Shown here: in pieces, positions 52,345 to 61,836 of the stretch
Layout: each line of letters begins with the position of its first letter
How positions within the stretch are numbered: position 1 is the stretch's first letter
Assembly: GCA_009996515.1 (NCBI GenBank)
Contig: JAACZV010000006.1
Coordinates: forward strand, 1 to 64,000
From: Comamonadaceae bacterium
Lineage (GTDB): Bacteria > Pseudomonadota > Gammaproteobacteria > Burkholderiales > Burkholderiaceae_C
Direction: 5' to 3'
DNA: 64,000 nt
Notes under the pieces: model-generated
What the model was told of the DNA's origin: nothing
The model's database searches: none
Seen by the model: only the letters and a program-made list of their open reading frames with translations
Translations under genes and position numbers: made by a program

Positions 52345-53250
52345 TCAGCGTGACGAGATCATCGTTCCGTAGGCCTGGTCCGTGAGCACCTCCAGCAGCA
52401 TCGCATGCGGCACGCGGCCGTCGATGATGTGCACGGCGTTGACGCCGCTCTTGGCCGCGTCGATGGCGCCGGCGATCTTGGGGATCATGCCGCCGCTGAT
52501 GGTGCCGTCGGCCACCAGCTCGTCGATGCGGCGCGGCGTCAGCTCGGTCAGCAGCTCGCCCTGCTTGTCCAGCACGCCGCGGATGTTGGTCAGCATCAGC
52601 AGCTTCTCGGCCTGCAGCACGGTGGCCAGCTTGGCGGCGACGACGTCGGCGTTGATGTTGTAGCTCTCGTTGCTCTCGCCGAATCCGATCGGGCTGACGA
52701 CGGGGATGAACTGGTCGTCCTGCAGCGCCTTCACGACGCTGGGGTCGATGGAGACGATGTCGCCGACCTGGCCGATGTCGTGCTCCTTGGCCGGATCGTC
52801 CTTGTCGACCATCTTGAGCTGCTTGGCGCGGATCATGCCGCCGTCGCGGCCGGTCAGGCCCACGGCCTTGCCGCCGGCGGCGTTGATCAGCCCGACGATG
52901 TCCTGCTGCACCTCGCCGGCCAGCACCCATTCGACGACGCCCATGGTCTCGGCGTCCGTCACGCGCATGCCCTGGATGAAGTGGCCCTTCTTGCCCAGCT
53001 TGTTCAGCGCGTCCTCGATCTGCGGGCCACCGCCATGCACGACGACCGGGTTCAGGCCCACCAGCTTGAGCAGCACCACGTCCTCGGCGAAGTCCTGCTG
53101 CAGCTCGGGATCGGTCATCGCGTTGCCGCCGTACTTGATGACGATGGTCTTGCCGTGGAACTTGCGGATGTAGGGCAGGGCCTGGGAGAGGATCTCGGCC
53201 TTCTCGCGCGGCGCGATGTGGGAGACGTCGGGGGTCAGGGGGGTGGTCAT
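52345..53250 (-). CDS. argB: Acetylglutamate kinase ArgB
   Basis: 301 residues from the ATG at 53250. Phosphorylates N-acetylglutamate in arginine synthesis. The N-terminal [14 protein letters not shown] binds ATP phosphates; [18 protein letters not shown] binds the substrate; [61 protein letters not shown] and GGMIPKI are the other family blocks. An N-terminal helical extension (ISQ-like [17 protein letters not shown]) is that of the arginine-inhibited hexameric type. With argJ at 25746 it supports the cyclic acetyl pathway. Confidence 0.97.
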   Translation of the reverse strand: MTTPLTPDVSHIAPREKAEILSQALPYIRKFHGKTIVIKYGGNAMTDPELQQDFAEDVVLLKLVGLNPVVVHGGGPQIEDALNKLGKKGHFIQGMRVTDAETMGVVEWVLAGEVQQDIVGLINAAGGKAVGLTGRDGGMIRAKQLKMVDKDDPAKEHDIGQVGDIVSIDPSVVKALQDDQFIPVVSPIGFGESNESYNINADVVAAKLATVLQAEKLLMLTNIRGVLDKQGELLTELTPRRIDELVADGTISGGMIPKIAGAIDAAKSGVNAVHIIDGRVPHAMLLEVLTDQAYGTMISSR

Positions 53251-53332
53251 GCAGGGCTCCGGGATTCCGGCCATTCTAGGAAACTGACCACGGCATCGCC
53301 GCGCTGCGCGGCGGCAATCGGCGCCGGCGGCA

Positions 53333-54100
53333 TCAGCGCGACGGCGACGCTGCGGCGCGCGGCTGCGATGCCCAGCCGCGTATGCCCTTCTCGACCTCCT
53401 GCTGCAACAGCTGCCGGATGACCTCGATCTTGCGCTCCGCCGACAAGGCCGACCAGGGGTCGTTGCCGGCGCTGACCGGGTCGGCGAGGGCGATGCTGGC
53501 GCGGGCGCGGTGCTCGGCCTGCAAGTCCAGCGTCGCGACGTCGACCAGATACATGTCGAAGTAGGCATAGGGCGCGAGGTAGCCGAAGCTGGTCTGGCTG
53601 GAATCGACCTGCTCCACGCTCAGCATGGTGTCGACGTAGAAGCCCAGGCCCTCGAGCTGGCCTGCGCCAACCACCGTCTTGGCCATCTTCAGACTGGCTT
53701 CGCCCTGGGCAGGCTGGATCAGGATCAGGTGCGACAGCTTGGCGCTCTGCGCCGCCTCGAGCAGCGGGCGCGTGACCAGCACGGCCTGGCCCTCGCGCCG
53801 CCAGGGCATGCTGCCGTTGGCCGGGCGGGCCAGCATCAGCACCTCGCCCAATCCCTCGCGCCGGGCGCTGTCCACCGTCGTGCGCAGCACGAAGTTCTCG
53901 AAGTCGTTCGGCGCCATCGCGATCGTGTCCTTCGCGTTGCGATTGACGCGGGTGCCGGTGGTGGGCGCGTGGATGATGACGTGGACCTCGCGGCCCAGCA
54001 CCGACATCACGCCCAGCTTGCCGATGTCGGCCGCGCGGGCAGGCCCCAGCCCCAGCAGGACCAGTGCTGCGGCGCCACAAGCCCGTCGAAGGATTTGCAT
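53333..54100 (-). CDS. Secreted protein of unknown function
   Basis: 255 residues. Signal peptide 1-23 ([14 protein letters not shown]). No family recognised. The mature part ([58 protein letters not shown] ... [36 protein letters not shown]) looks alpha/beta with no Cys. It lies on the minus strand, 82 bases upstream of argB, divergent from the cation transporter gene. Role unknown; periplasmic location predicted. Confidence 0.7.
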   Translation of the reverse strand: MQILRRACGAAALVLLGLGPARAADIGKLGVMSVLGREVHVIIHAPTTGTRVNRNAKDTIAMAPNDFENFVLRTTVDSARREGLGEVLMLARPANGSMPWRREGQAVLVTRPLLEAAQSAKLSHLILIQPAQGEASLKMAKTVVGAGQLEGLGFYVDTMLSVEQVDSSQTSFGYLAPYAYFDMYLVDVATLDLQAEHRARASIALADPVSAGNDPWSALSAERKIEVIRQLLQQEVEKGIRGWASQPRAAASPSR

Positions 54101-54301
54101 GACGAAACTCCCTGGTTGAAGCCGCTGAGGTTAGCGCGCCATGGCGGCCACCGCGTCGGGCATTTGCCGCCCGGTATTTTTCCCCTGGAGCTCCGTGCCG
54201 GCGCGGCTGCGCCCTGCCCTGCCAGCCCCACGCGATGGCCGGTCTGGGGGGCAAGGCCGCTGCCGATGCTCAAGCCCCCGCGGCGTCGCGACAATGTCGC
54301 C

Positions 54302-55195
54302 ATGCAAGCCAATGCCTATCTGAAGCTGTCGGTCGTCGCAGCGGTGGTGACCATTGCCCTGAAGACCGCCGCCTGGTGGTGGACCGGCTCGGTCAGCCTC
54401 GCGGCCGACGCGCTGGAATCGCTGGTCAACCTGGCCGGCGCGCTGTTCGCGCTGGCCATGCTCACGCTGGCCGCCCAGCCGCCCGACGCCGAGCATCCCT
54501 ACGGCCACCACAAGGCCGAGTACTTCTCCAGCGGCTTCGAGGGCATCCTCATCATCGCGGCGGCGCTGGGCATCCTGTGGGGGGCGCTGGACCGCTGGCA
54601 CAACCCGCAGCCGCTCGATTCCATCGGCCTGGGCGTGGCGCTGGCCGTCGTCAGCTCGGCCATCAACGGCGGGCTGGCCTGGGCCATGCTGCGCAAGGCC
54701 CGCGAGCTGCGCTCCATCGCGCTGGAGGGCGATGCCCGCCACCTGATCACGGACGTCTGGACCTCGGCCGGCGTCGTCGTGGGCCTGATCGGCGTGATGG
54801 CCACCGGCTGGCAGTGGCTGGACCCACTGCTGGCCGTCATGGTGGCGCTGAACATCCTGCGCGAGGGCGTGCAGCTGATGCGGGAGTCCACGCGCGGGCT
54901 GATGGACGAGGCGCTGGATGCCGAGGCCCAGGCCCGCGTGCAGGCCGTGCTGGACGACTTCCGCCACCCGCACACCATTCGCTTCGACCATGTCACCAGC
55001 CGCGTCGCCGGCCAGCGGCGTTTCGTGGACCTGCACATGCACATGCCCGCCAGCTGGAGCCTGGGCCGCGCCGCCGCGCTGCGCACCTCGGTCGAGCAGG
55101 CGCTGATGAGCGCCGTGCCGGGGCTGCGCGCCAGCATCCAGCTGCTGCCCATGGACGTCGAGGCGCATTTCGACGACCCCAGGGACTTGCTGTGA
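54302..55195 (+). CDS. Cation diffusion facilitator (CDF) family metal transporter
   Basis: 297 residues with about six membrane segments. Exports divalent metals (zinc, cobalt, iron or manganese) in exchange for protons. Site A is in [20 protein letters not shown] (ADALE with a conserved Asp) and in [21 protein letters not shown] (HxxTD). The signature [17 protein letters not shown] follows. The C-terminal cytosolic domain ([37 protein letters not shown]) binds regulatory metal. Its stop overlaps dtd (GTGA). Confidence 0.93.
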   Translation: MQANAYLKLSVVAAVVTIALKTAAWWWTGSVSLAADALESLVNLAGALFALAMLTLAAQPPDAEHPYGHHKAEYFSSGFEGILIIAAALGILWGALDRWHNPQPLDSIGLGVALAVVSSAINGGLAWAMLRKARELRSIALEGDARHLITDVWTSAGVVVGLIGVMATGWQWLDPLLAVMVALNILREGVQLMRESTRGLMDEALDAEAQARVQAVLDDFRHPHTIRFDHVTSRVAGQRRFVDLHMHMPASWSLGRAAALRTSVEQALMSAVPGLRASIQLLPMDVEAHFDDPRDLL

Positions 55196-55632
55196 TCGCG
55201 CTGCTGCAACGGGTGCGCGAGGCCCGCGTGGAGGTGGGCGGCCGGGTGGTGGGCCAGATCGGCCAGGGCTTCCTGATGCTGGTCTGCGCCGAGCCGACGG
55301 ACAGCGAGGCCACGGCCGAGAAGCTGGTCGCCAAGGTGTTGAAGCTGCGCGTCTTCAGCGACGCCGCGGCCAAGATGAACCTCAGCCTGCAGGACGTGGC
55401 CGGCGGCCTGCTCATCGTCAGCCAGTTCACGCTGGCGGCCGACACCTCGGGCGGCAACCGGCCCAGCTTCTCGGGCGCCGCGCCGGCCGAGCTGGGCCGG
55501 CGGCTCTACGAGCACACGCTGGCGGTGGCGCGCCGCCAGCACCCGGTCGTGGCCAGCGGCGAGTTCGGCGCCGACATGCAGGTGCATCTCGTCAACGACG
55601 GGCCGGTGACCATCCCCTTGCGAATGAACTGA
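55192..55632 (+). CDS. dtd: D-aminoacyl-tRNA deacylase
   Basis: 146 residues from a GTG inside the transporter stop. Removes D-amino acids wrongly loaded on tRNA. Catalytic motifs are [17 protein letters not shown] (SQxT) and NDGPVTIPL (Gly-cisPro). The N-terminus [30 protein letters not shown] is standard. Cytosolic homodimer. Confidence 0.97.
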   Translation: MIALLQRVREARVEVGGRVVGQIGQGFLMLVCAEPTDSEATAEKLVAKVLKLRVFSDAAAKMNLSLQDVAGGLLIVSQFTLAADTSGGNRPSFSGAAPAELGRRLYEHTLAVARRQHPVVASGEFGADMQVHLVNDGPVTIPLRMN

Positions 55633-55634
55633 AG

Positions 55635-56003
55635 ATGAAGCCCGAGATCGTCCTGATCGATTCGACCGACGGCCGCGAACCGGCGCTGGACCAGCCGCGC
55701 GCCGAGCGCCGCGTCAGCGGCGCGCCGCAGCGCCAGACCTGGACGCTGCACGAGGCCGGCCCCATGAGCGCCGGCGTCTGGGAATGCGAGGTGGGCCGCT
55801 GGCGCATCGTCTTCCCCGCGGGCCGCCAGGAATACTTCCACGTGCTGCAAGGCCGCGTGCGCCTGCACGGGCCGCAGGGCGCCGTGGACATCGGCCCCGG
55901 CCAGGGCGGCGTCATCCCGCCGGGTTTCGAAGGCGAGTTCGAGGTGCTGGAGCCGGTGCGCAAGCACTTCGTGCTGGTGGATCTCGCCACGGCCGGGGCC
56001 TGA
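55635..56003 (+). CDS. Cupin domain protein (DUF861-like)
   Basis: 122 residues. A single small cupin barrel: GVWECEVGRWRIVFPAGRQEYFHVLQGRVRLHGPQGAVDIGPGQGGVIPPGFEGEFEVLEPVRKHFVLV. The order W-E-C-x-x-G-x-W-x-I and E-Y-F-H-V-L-x-G-x-x fits the Cupin_3/DUF861 group. Metal and substrate are unknown. Starts 2 bases after the dtd stop, so likely co-transcribed. Confidence 0.85.
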   Translation: MKPEIVLIDSTDGREPALDQPRAERRVSGAPQRQTWTLHEAGPMSAGVWECEVGRWRIVFPAGRQEYFHVLQGRVRLHGPQGAVDIGPGQGGVIPPGFEGEFEVLEPVRKHFVLVDLATAGA

Positions 56004-56021
56004 GCCCCGGGCCATGGCCGT

Positions 56022-56987
56022 TCAGTCGGCGTACTGCCCCGCCGCCTTGATGACGGGCCCGAGCTTGTTGATCTCGGCCTCGACGAACTTCTTGTGCTCG
56101 GCCGGGCCCAGGCGGGCATCGCTGACGATGACGGCGCCCAGCGCCTCCTGGCGCCTGACGAAATCGGCGTCCTTCAGCGCCGCGCGCAGGGCCGCGTTGG
56201 CCTTGTCGACGACGGCCTTGGGCGTGCCCCTGGGCGCGTACAGGCCGTGCCAGACCGAGATGCTGAAGCCCTTGACGCCCGACTCGTCGGCCGTCGGCAG
56301 CTTGCTCAGCACGCCGGGCAGGCGCTTGGGCGACATCACCGCGAAGGCCTTGACCTTGCCGGCCTCGATCTGGCCGGTGGTGTTGGTGGTCTGGTCGCAC
56401 AGGATGTCGACCTGGTTGCCCAGCAAGTCGTTCATGGCCGGCGCCGTGCCCTTGTAGGGCACGGTGGTCATCTCCTGCCTGATGGCGGCCTGGAACATCA
56501 GGCCGCACAGGTGCGAGGCCGAGCCCACGCCGGCATGGGCCAGGTTGACGCTGCCCTTGTTGGCCTCCAGCCACTTGCCCAGCTCCGCGTAATTGGACGC
56601 GGGCAGCGAGGGCCGGCCTATCAGCGTCATGGGCACCTCGTTGACCATGCCCAGGTACTCGAAGTCCTCCAGCGTCTTGTAGGGCAGCGAGCGGTACAGC
56701 GCCGTCGCGCTGGCGATGCCGATGTGGTGCAGCAGCAGCGTGTAGCCGTCCGGCGCCGCCTTGGCCACCTTGGCGGCGCCCAGCGTGCCGCCCACGCCGG
56801 CCACGTTCTCGATGACGAGAGTGGCGCCCAGCGGCTTGCGCAAGGCCTCGGCGAGGTCGCGGGCGACCTTGTCGGTCGGCCCGCCGGCCGCAAAGGGCAC
56901 GACGATGGTGATGGGTTTCTCGGGGTACTCGGCCAGCGCGGGCAGGCAGGCGAGCAGGCCCGCGGCGGGCAGCAGGAATCGGCGCAT
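56022..56987 (-). CDS. Bug-family tripartite tricarboxylate transporter substrate-binding protein
   Basis: 321 residues. Signal peptide to residue 19 (LLACLPALA). The Bug pattern is clear: YPEKPITIVVPFAAGGPTDKVARDLAEALRKPLGATLVIENVAGVGGTLGAAKVAKAAPDGYTLLLHHIG, then LAHAGVGSASHLCGLMF and KAFAVMSPKRLPGVLSKLPT. These periplasmic receptors bind organic acids or amides and are very numerous in Burkholderiales. No TctA/TctB gene is adjacent. It lies 17 bases downstream of the ligase gene and may belong to the same operon. Confidence 0.93.
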   Translation of the reverse strand: MRRFLLPAAGLLACLPALAEYPEKPITIVVPFAAGGPTDKVARDLAEALRKPLGATLVIENVAGVGGTLGAAKVAKAAPDGYTLLLHHIGIASATALYRSLPYKTLEDFEYLGMVNEVPMTLIGRPSLPASNYAELGKWLEANKGSVNLAHAGVGSASHLCGLMFQAAIRQEMTTVPYKGTAPAMNDLLGNQVDILCDQTTNTTGQIEAGKVKAFAVMSPKRLPGVLSKLPTADESGVKGFSISVWHGLYAPRGTPKAVVDKANAALRAALKDADFVRRQEALGAVIVSDARLGPAEHKKFVEAEINKLGPVIKAAGQYAD

Positions 56988-57004
56988 CGGGACGTCTCCA
57001 GCGT

Positions 57005-58237
57005 TTAGCGACGGTCTTCGATGAGCTTGCCGTCGTTGGGCAGGCTGCCGGATGGCAGGGCTTCCACCTCGACGCGGAGTTTGGTCAGGTCGCGCGCGGT
57101 CTGCATCAGGCTTTCCACGATGGCCGGTGGCAGGGCCGACGCGGCCTCGACCTGCAGCACGACCCGGTCCTGCGCCAGCTCGCCGCTGACGACCAGCCGG
57201 GCGCGGCGCAGCTCCGGGTGGCGCTTCAGGATGCCGGCCACCTGGCCGGCGTGCACGAACATGCCGCGCACCTTGGCCGACTGGTCCGCCCGGCCCAGCC
57301 AGCCGCGCAGGCGCTGGTTGGTGCGGCCGCAGGGGCTCTGGCCCGGCAGCACGGCGGAGAGGTCGCCGGTGGCGAAGCGGATCAGGGGGTAACCGGGCGA
57401 CAGCGTCGTCACGACCACCTCACCCACCTCGCCCTCGGCTAGTGGGTCTCCGGAGCCGGGGCGCACGATCTCGACGATGACGCCCTCGTCGACCACCAGG
57501 CCGTCGCGCGCCGGCGTCTCGTAGGCGATCAGGCCCAGGTCGGCCGTGGCATAGCACTGGTAGGCGTCGACGCCGCGCTCGGCGAACCAGGCCACCAGCG
57601 CCGGCGGGCAGGCCTCGCCGCTGACCAGCGCGCGCTTCAGCTGCGGCAGCGCATGCCCGCCCTCGGCGGCCTTGTCCAGCAGGATGCGCAACAGGCTGGG
57701 CGTGCCGGCATAGGCCTCGGGCTGCAGGTCCAGCAGGGCCTGCAGCTGCAGCTCGGTGTTGCCGACGCCGCCCGGGAAGCTGGCGGCCCCCAGCGCCCGC
57801 AGGCCGGCTTCCATCATGGCGCCGGCCGGCGTCAGGTGGTAGCTGAAGCCCACATGGGCCAGCTGGCCCGCGCGTATGCCGGCCGCATGCAGCGCGCGGG
57901 CGATGCGCCAGGGGTCGTCGCTTTCGGCCGCGGGCTCGACTTCGTACAGCGGCCCGGGCGACTGGAAGATGCGCCGCGGCGCGCCGGCGGCAAAACCGCC
58001 CAGGCGCAGCGCGCGACGCGCAGCCTGGGCGGCGGCCAGGCTGCTCTTGCGCGTCAGCGGCAGCTGGGCCAGCGCGGCGCGCGAGTCTATGGCCGCGGCG
58101 TCCACGCCGGCCAGCAGCTCGGCATAGGCCGGGCTGGCCGACTGGGCATGGGCGATCTGCGCCGGCAGCGCGGCCAGCAGCGCAGCCTCGCGCGCGGCGG
58201 GCTCGCGGGTCTCCAGCGCATCGAAGAAGTCACTCAC
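57005..58237 (-). CDS. Phenylacetate-CoA ligase-family adenylate-forming enzyme
   Basis: 410 residues from a GTG that overlaps the preceding stop (GTGA). It has the PaaK-type core: ARALHAAGIRAGQLAHVGFSYHLTPAGAMMEAGLRALGAASFPGGVGNTELQLQALLDLQPEAYAGTPSLLRILLDKA, RALVSGEACPP, YATADLGLIAYE (in place of the Tyr-Gly-x-Thr-E motif), and the hinge IRFATGDLSAVLPG with C-terminal AMP-domain GRADQSAKVRGMFVHAGQV. It activates a carboxylic acid, probably aromatic, to its CoA thioester. It closes the uptake operon. Confidence 0.9.
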   Translation of the reverse strand: MSDFFDALETREPAAREAALLAALPAQIAHAQSASPAYAELLAGVDAAAIDSRAALAQLPLTRKSSLAAAQAARRALRLGGFAAGAPRRIFQSPGPLYEVEPAAESDDPWRIARALHAAGIRAGQLAHVGFSYHLTPAGAMMEAGLRALGAASFPGGVGNTELQLQALLDLQPEAYAGTPSLLRILLDKAAEGGHALPQLKRALVSGEACPPALVAWFAERGVDAYQCYATADLGLIAYETPARDGLVVDEGVIVEIVRPGSGDPLAEGEVGEVVVTTLSPGYPLIRFATGDLSAVLPGQSPCGRTNQRLRGWLGRADQSAKVRGMFVHAGQVAGILKRHPELRRARLVVSGELAQDRVVLQVEAASALPPAIVESLMQTARDLTKLRVEVEALPSGSLPNDGKLIEDRR

Positions 58238-58533
58238 TCGTCGTCCTTCCAGCGCGTGAGCCGGCGCTTGATCTCGTCCTGCAGCTTGCGCACATCGGTC
58301 GCGGACTTCAGCGTAAAGCCGTCCCACTCGGGCGTGCGCGCCGGGCGCCTGGCCAGCTGCGCCTTGAGGGCGGCGCCGTCGACGGCCAGCTTGAGCACGA
58401 GGTCCGCGCCCAGCAGCCAGCCCTGGCTGCGCTCGACCAGCACGCGCTGGTCGCGCACGAAGCGCTTCAGCGTCTGCAGCGCCGCCTCCGCATCGAAGGG
58501 CGGCGGCGCGATGTCCCAGGATTCGTCACTCAT
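58234..58533 (-). CDS. Small protein of unknown function in the liv-ligase operon
   Basis: 99 residues, overlapping both neighbours by 4 bases (ATGA with livF, GTGA with the ligase). No membrane segment or signal. Contains DAEAALQTLKRFVRDQRVLVERSQGWLLGADLVLKLAVDGAALKAQLARRP and a Lys/Arg-rich end (DVRKLQDEIKRRLTRWKDDE). The position between livF and a PaaK-type ligase suggests a role linked to the ligase. Function unknown. Confidence 0.8.
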   Translation of the reverse strand: MSDESWDIAPPPFDAEAALQTLKRFVRDQRVLVERSQGWLLGADLVLKLAVDGAALKAQLARRPARTPEWDGFTLKSATDVRKLQDEIKRRLTRWKDDE

Positions 58534-59336
58534 GCCAGCCAACGCTTTCTTCGCTTGTACGACTTCACGTCCTTGAAGCTGCGCCGCCCTTCCCCGCCCA
58601 CGCCCAGGTAGAACTCCTTGACGTCCTCGTTCTCGCGCAGGTCGGCGGCCGAGCCGTCCATGACGACGCGGCCGTTCTCCAGGATGTAGCCGTAGTCGGC
58701 ATAGCGCAGCGCCATGCCGGTGTTTTGCTCGGCCAGCAGGAAGGTCGTGCCCTCCCTGGCATTGAGGTCGCGGACGATCTCGAACACCTCCTCGACGATC
58801 TGCGGCGCCAGGCCCATGGACGGCTCGTCCAGCAGCACCATCTTCGGGTTGGCCATCAGTGCGCGGCCGATGGCGCACATCTGCTGCTCGCCGCCGGAGG
58901 TGTAGGCGGCCTGGCTGCTGCGGCGCGTCTTCAGGCGCGGAAAGTAGGTGTAGACCTTGTCCAGCGTCGCGGCCACCGCCGCCCGACCGTCCTTGCGCGT
59001 GTAGGCGCCGGTCATCAGGTTCTCCTCGATGCTCAGGTGGGCGAAGCAGTGCCGCCCCTCCATGACCTGCACGACGCCGCGCTCCACCATGGCCGCCGTG
59101 GACAGCTTCTCGATGCGCTCGCCGCGCAGCTCGATTGCCCCTTTGGTGACCTCGCCACGCTCGCCCTCCAGCAGGTTGGACACGGCGCGCAGCGTGGTGG
59201 TCTTGCCGGCGCCGTTGCCGCCCAGCAAGGCCACCACCTGGCCCTCGGCCACCTGCAGCGACACGCCCTTGAGCACCAGGATCACATGGTTGTAGATGAC
59301 CTCGATGCCGTTGACGTTCAGGAGGGGTGCTGTCAT
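58530..59336 (-). CDS. Branched-chain-type ABC transporter ATP-binding protein (LivF-like)
   Basis: 268 residues from the ATG at 59336; an upstream in-frame ATG at 59360 is also possible. Walker A GGNGAGKTTT, Q-loop in QVMEGRHCFAHLSIEEN, signature SGGEQQMCAIGRALM, Walker B MVLLDEPSMGLAP. It powers uptake of an amino acid-like or organic acid ligand with LivG. Its C-terminal tail (SFKDVKSYKRRKRWLA) is longer than usual. Located 92 bases downstream of the binding-protein gene. Confidence 0.94.
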   Translation of the reverse strand: MTAPLLNVNGIEVIYNHVILVLKGVSLQVAEGQVVALLGGNGAGKTTTLRAVSNLLEGERGEVTKGAIELRGERIEKLSTAAMVERGVVQVMEGRHCFAHLSIEENLMTGAYTRKDGRAAVAATLDKVYTYFPRLKTRRSSQAAYTSGGEQQMCAIGRALMANPKMVLLDEPSMGLAPQIVEEVFEIVRDLNAREGTTFLLAEQNTGMALRYADYGYILENGRVVMDGSAADLRENEDVKEFYLGVGGEGRRSFKDVKSYKRRKRWLA

Positions 59337-59428
59337 CTCGACTCTCGCCTCAGCATGCATGCTCTCGCGGATGGTGCCCCTCCCGTGGGGGAGGGACAGG
59401 GGTGGAAGCGGGGATTTCGCCGCGCGGC

Positions 59429-60745
59429 TCAGCTCTGGCAGTCCTGGGGCGTGCGGCGCGTGAGCTTCTTCTCGGCGGCGTACTTGTCGGCCGCGGCCCT
59501 GATCATGGGCTTGAGGATCTGCTCGTCGGCCTGGTACCAGTCGGAGCTGAAGTTCCACTGCTTGCCATCCCAGGTGTGCACGCGCACCCAGGTGGAGCCC
59601 TGGTGGTCGGTGCAGCTGGTGCTGATGGGGCGGATGACGCCGGTCAGGCCCAGGGCGGCCAGCTTCTTGTCGTCCAGCGCCAGGTTCTCCAGGCCCCAGC
59701 GCACCTGCTCGCCGGTCATGACCTTGCCCTTGCCGAAGCGCTCCTGCGCGCGCCGCACGGCCTCCACGCCCAGCGCCTGGATGACCAGGCCGCGGGTGTA
59801 GAGCACCGAGCCCACCTCGTCCTTGGGGCCCGTGCCCTGGCCCTTGCCGTGCACGTACTTCAGGATGTCCTGGATGACCTTGGGACTCTGGCCCGAGGTG
59901 TTGAGGTTGAGCGCGTTGTAGCCCTTGGCGCCCTCGCCCACGTCCTTGACGTCGGGCTCGGCGCCCGACCACCAGACGCCGTACATCTTCTCGCGCGGAT
60001 AGCCGGTGGCCTGGGCCTCCTTCAGCGCGGTGGAGTTCATGACGCCCCAGCCCCACAGCAGCACGTAGTCGGGCCGCGCCTGGCGCACCTGCAGCCAGGC
60101 CGACTTCTGCTCCACGCCGGGCGCGGTGACCGGGATCTTGATGAGCTCGAAGCCGTGCATCTTCTGGCGCTCGTCCAGCAGCGGGATGGGCTCCTTGCCG
60201 AAGGGGCTGTCGTGGTAGACCAGCGCGATCTTCTTGCCCTTGAGCTTGTCCAGCCCGCCCTCCTTCTTGCCCAGGTGCTGGATCAGCACGTCGGCCGCCG
60301 TCCAGTAGCTGCCCATCAGCGGGAAGTTCCAGGCGAACACGCCGCCGTCGGCCGAGGCCGACAGGCCGTAGCCCAGCGTGATCAGCGGAATCTTGTCGGC
60401 GGGCACCTTGTCGGTCAGCGCGAAGGTGATGCCGGTGGCCTGCGGGTCGAACAGCGTCGCGCCCTTGCCCTTCAGGCGCTCGTAGCACTCCACACCCTTG
60501 TCGGTGGCGTAGCCGGTCTCGCACTCCTCGAACGTGAGCTTCACGCCGTTGACGCCGCCGTCACGGGCGTTGATGAGCTTGATGTAGTCCTGCTTGCCAT
60601 TGGCCCAGGGCGTGCCGTTGGGCGAGTAGGGGCCGGTGCGGTAGACCAGCAGCGGGAAGAACTGCTCCTTGGCCTGAGCCACCGCGGCCGGTGCCGCGAA
60701 GAGTTGCAGGGCAGCCAGGGCCGCGCAGGTGATGAGAGTCTTCAT
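59429..60745 (-). CDS. ABC transporter substrate-binding protein (LivK-like)
   Basis: 438 residues, longer than the typical 370. Signal peptide 1-23 (FAAPAAVAQA). Type I periplasmic binding fold with FFPLLVYRTGPYSPNGTPWANGKQDYIKLIN and NGVKLTFEECETGYATDKGVECYERLKGKGATLFDPQATGITFALTDKVPADKIPLITLGYG; GDGGVFAWNFPLMGSYWTAADVLI. The pattern is that of the betaproteobacterial receptors associated with acyl-CoA ligase genes rather than true Leu/Ile/Val binders. Ligand unknown. Long open frames that extend this ORF upstream are artefacts. Confidence 0.93.
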   Translation of the reverse strand: MKTLITCAALAALQLFAAPAAVAQAKEQFFPLLVYRTGPYSPNGTPWANGKQDYIKLINARDGGVNGVKLTFEECETGYATDKGVECYERLKGKGATLFDPQATGITFALTDKVPADKIPLITLGYGLSASADGGVFAWNFPLMGSYWTAADVLIQHLGKKEGGLDKLKGKKIALVYHDSPFGKEPIPLLDERQKMHGFELIKIPVTAPGVEQKSAWLQVRQARPDYVLLWGWGVMNSTALKEAQATGYPREKMYGVWWSGAEPDVKDVGEGAKGYNALNLNTSGQSPKVIQDILKYVHGKGQGTGPKDEVGSVLYTRGLVIQALGVEAVRRAQERFGKGKVMTGEQVRWGLENLALDDKKLAALGLTGVIRPISTSCTDHQGSTWVRVHTWDGKQWNFSSDWYQADEQILKPMIRAAADKYAAEKKLTRRTPQDCQS

Positions 60746-60768
60746 GCCGATGTCTCCTGTCGTGGTGG

Positions 60769-61833
60769 TCAGTGAGGGAAGGGCCAGAGGCGCAACTTCT
60801 CCTTGGCCGTGGCCCAGAGTCGCGCGAGGCCGTGCGGTTCCTTGATGAGGAAGAACACGATGAGGGCGCCGAAGATCATCAGCGCCAGGTGCGAGGCGGT
60901 GGCCGTGTCCATGGGCAGGCCGGTCCAGTAGGGCAGCTTGTCCAGCAGCAGCGGCAGCACGACGATGAAGGCGGCGCCGAAGAAGGCGCCCGAGATCGAA
61001 CCCAGGCCGCCGATGATGACCATGAACAGCAGGTCGAAGCTGCGGTTGATGCCGAAGGCCGCCGGCTCCCAGGAGCCCAGGTGCACGAAGCCCCACAGCG
61101 CGCCGGCCACACCGATGATGAAGCTGCTGACGGCGAACGCGCTGAGCTTGGCCTGCATGGGCCGGATGCCGATGACGGCGGCGGCGACGTCCATGTCGCG
61201 CATGGCCATCCAGGAGCGGCCGATATGGCCGCGCACCAGGTTCTTGGTGGCCAGCGCGAACAAGACGACCAAGCCCAGGCACAGCAGATAGCGGGCCTGC
61301 GGCGACTCGACCGAGACCCCGAAGAGGTTGAGATTGGCCACGCTGACCGAGCCCGAGGTGGAGTCGTTGGTGACCCATTTCAGCCGCAGGCAGGCCCAGT
61401 CGACGAAGAACTGCGCCGCCAGCGTCGCCACCGCGAGGTAAAGGCCCTTGATGCGCAGCGACGGCAGACCGAAGGCCACGCCCAGCACGGTCGCGCCCAG
61501 GCCGCCGGCCAGCAGCGACAGGATCAGCGGCATGCCCTCGATGCGCGCCTGGCAGTTGTAGGCCACGTAGGCCCCCACGGCCATGAAGGCGCCGGAGCCC
61601 AGCGAGATCTGGCCGCAGTAGCCCACCAGCACGTTCAGGCCCAGCGCCGCCAGCGACAGGATCAGGAAGGGGATGAGGATGGCGCGCAGCAGGTATTCGC
61701 TGCTGAGCATGGGGATGACGATGAAGGCGACTGCCAGCATCAGCGCCATGGCGATGCGGTCCTGGCGTATGGGCAGGATCTGGCTGTCCGCCGCATACGT
61801 CGTCTTGAACTGGCCGTTCTCTCTGTACAGCAT
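60769..61833 (-). CDS. Branched-chain-type ABC transporter permease (LivM-like)
   Basis: 354 residues with 8-10 membrane segments. The conserved cytosolic EAA-like loop is GRSWMAMRDMDVAAAVIGIRPMQAKLSAFAVSSFIIGVAGALWG. The N-terminal segment LNVLVGYCGQISLGSGAFMAVGAYVAY and LPSLRIKGLYLAVATLAAQFFVDW are typical of LivM. It forms the channel with the LivH-like permease, whose stop lies 3 bases upstream. Confidence 0.94.
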   Translation of the reverse strand: MLYRENGQFKTTYAADSQILPIRQDRIAMALMLAVAFIVIPMLSSEYLLRAILIPFLILSLAALGLNVLVGYCGQISLGSGAFMAVGAYVAYNCQARIEGMPLILSLLAGGLGATVLGVAFGLPSLRIKGLYLAVATLAAQFFVDWACLRLKWVTNDSTSGSVSVANLNLFGVSVESPQARYLLCLGLVVLFALATKNLVRGHIGRSWMAMRDMDVAAAVIGIRPMQAKLSAFAVSSFIIGVAGALWGFVHLGSWEPAAFGINRSFDLLFMVIIGGLGSISGAFFGAAFIVVLPLLLDKLPYWTGLPMDTATASHLALMIFGALIVFFLIKEPHGLARLWATAKEKLRLWPFPH

Positions 61834-61836
61834 GGT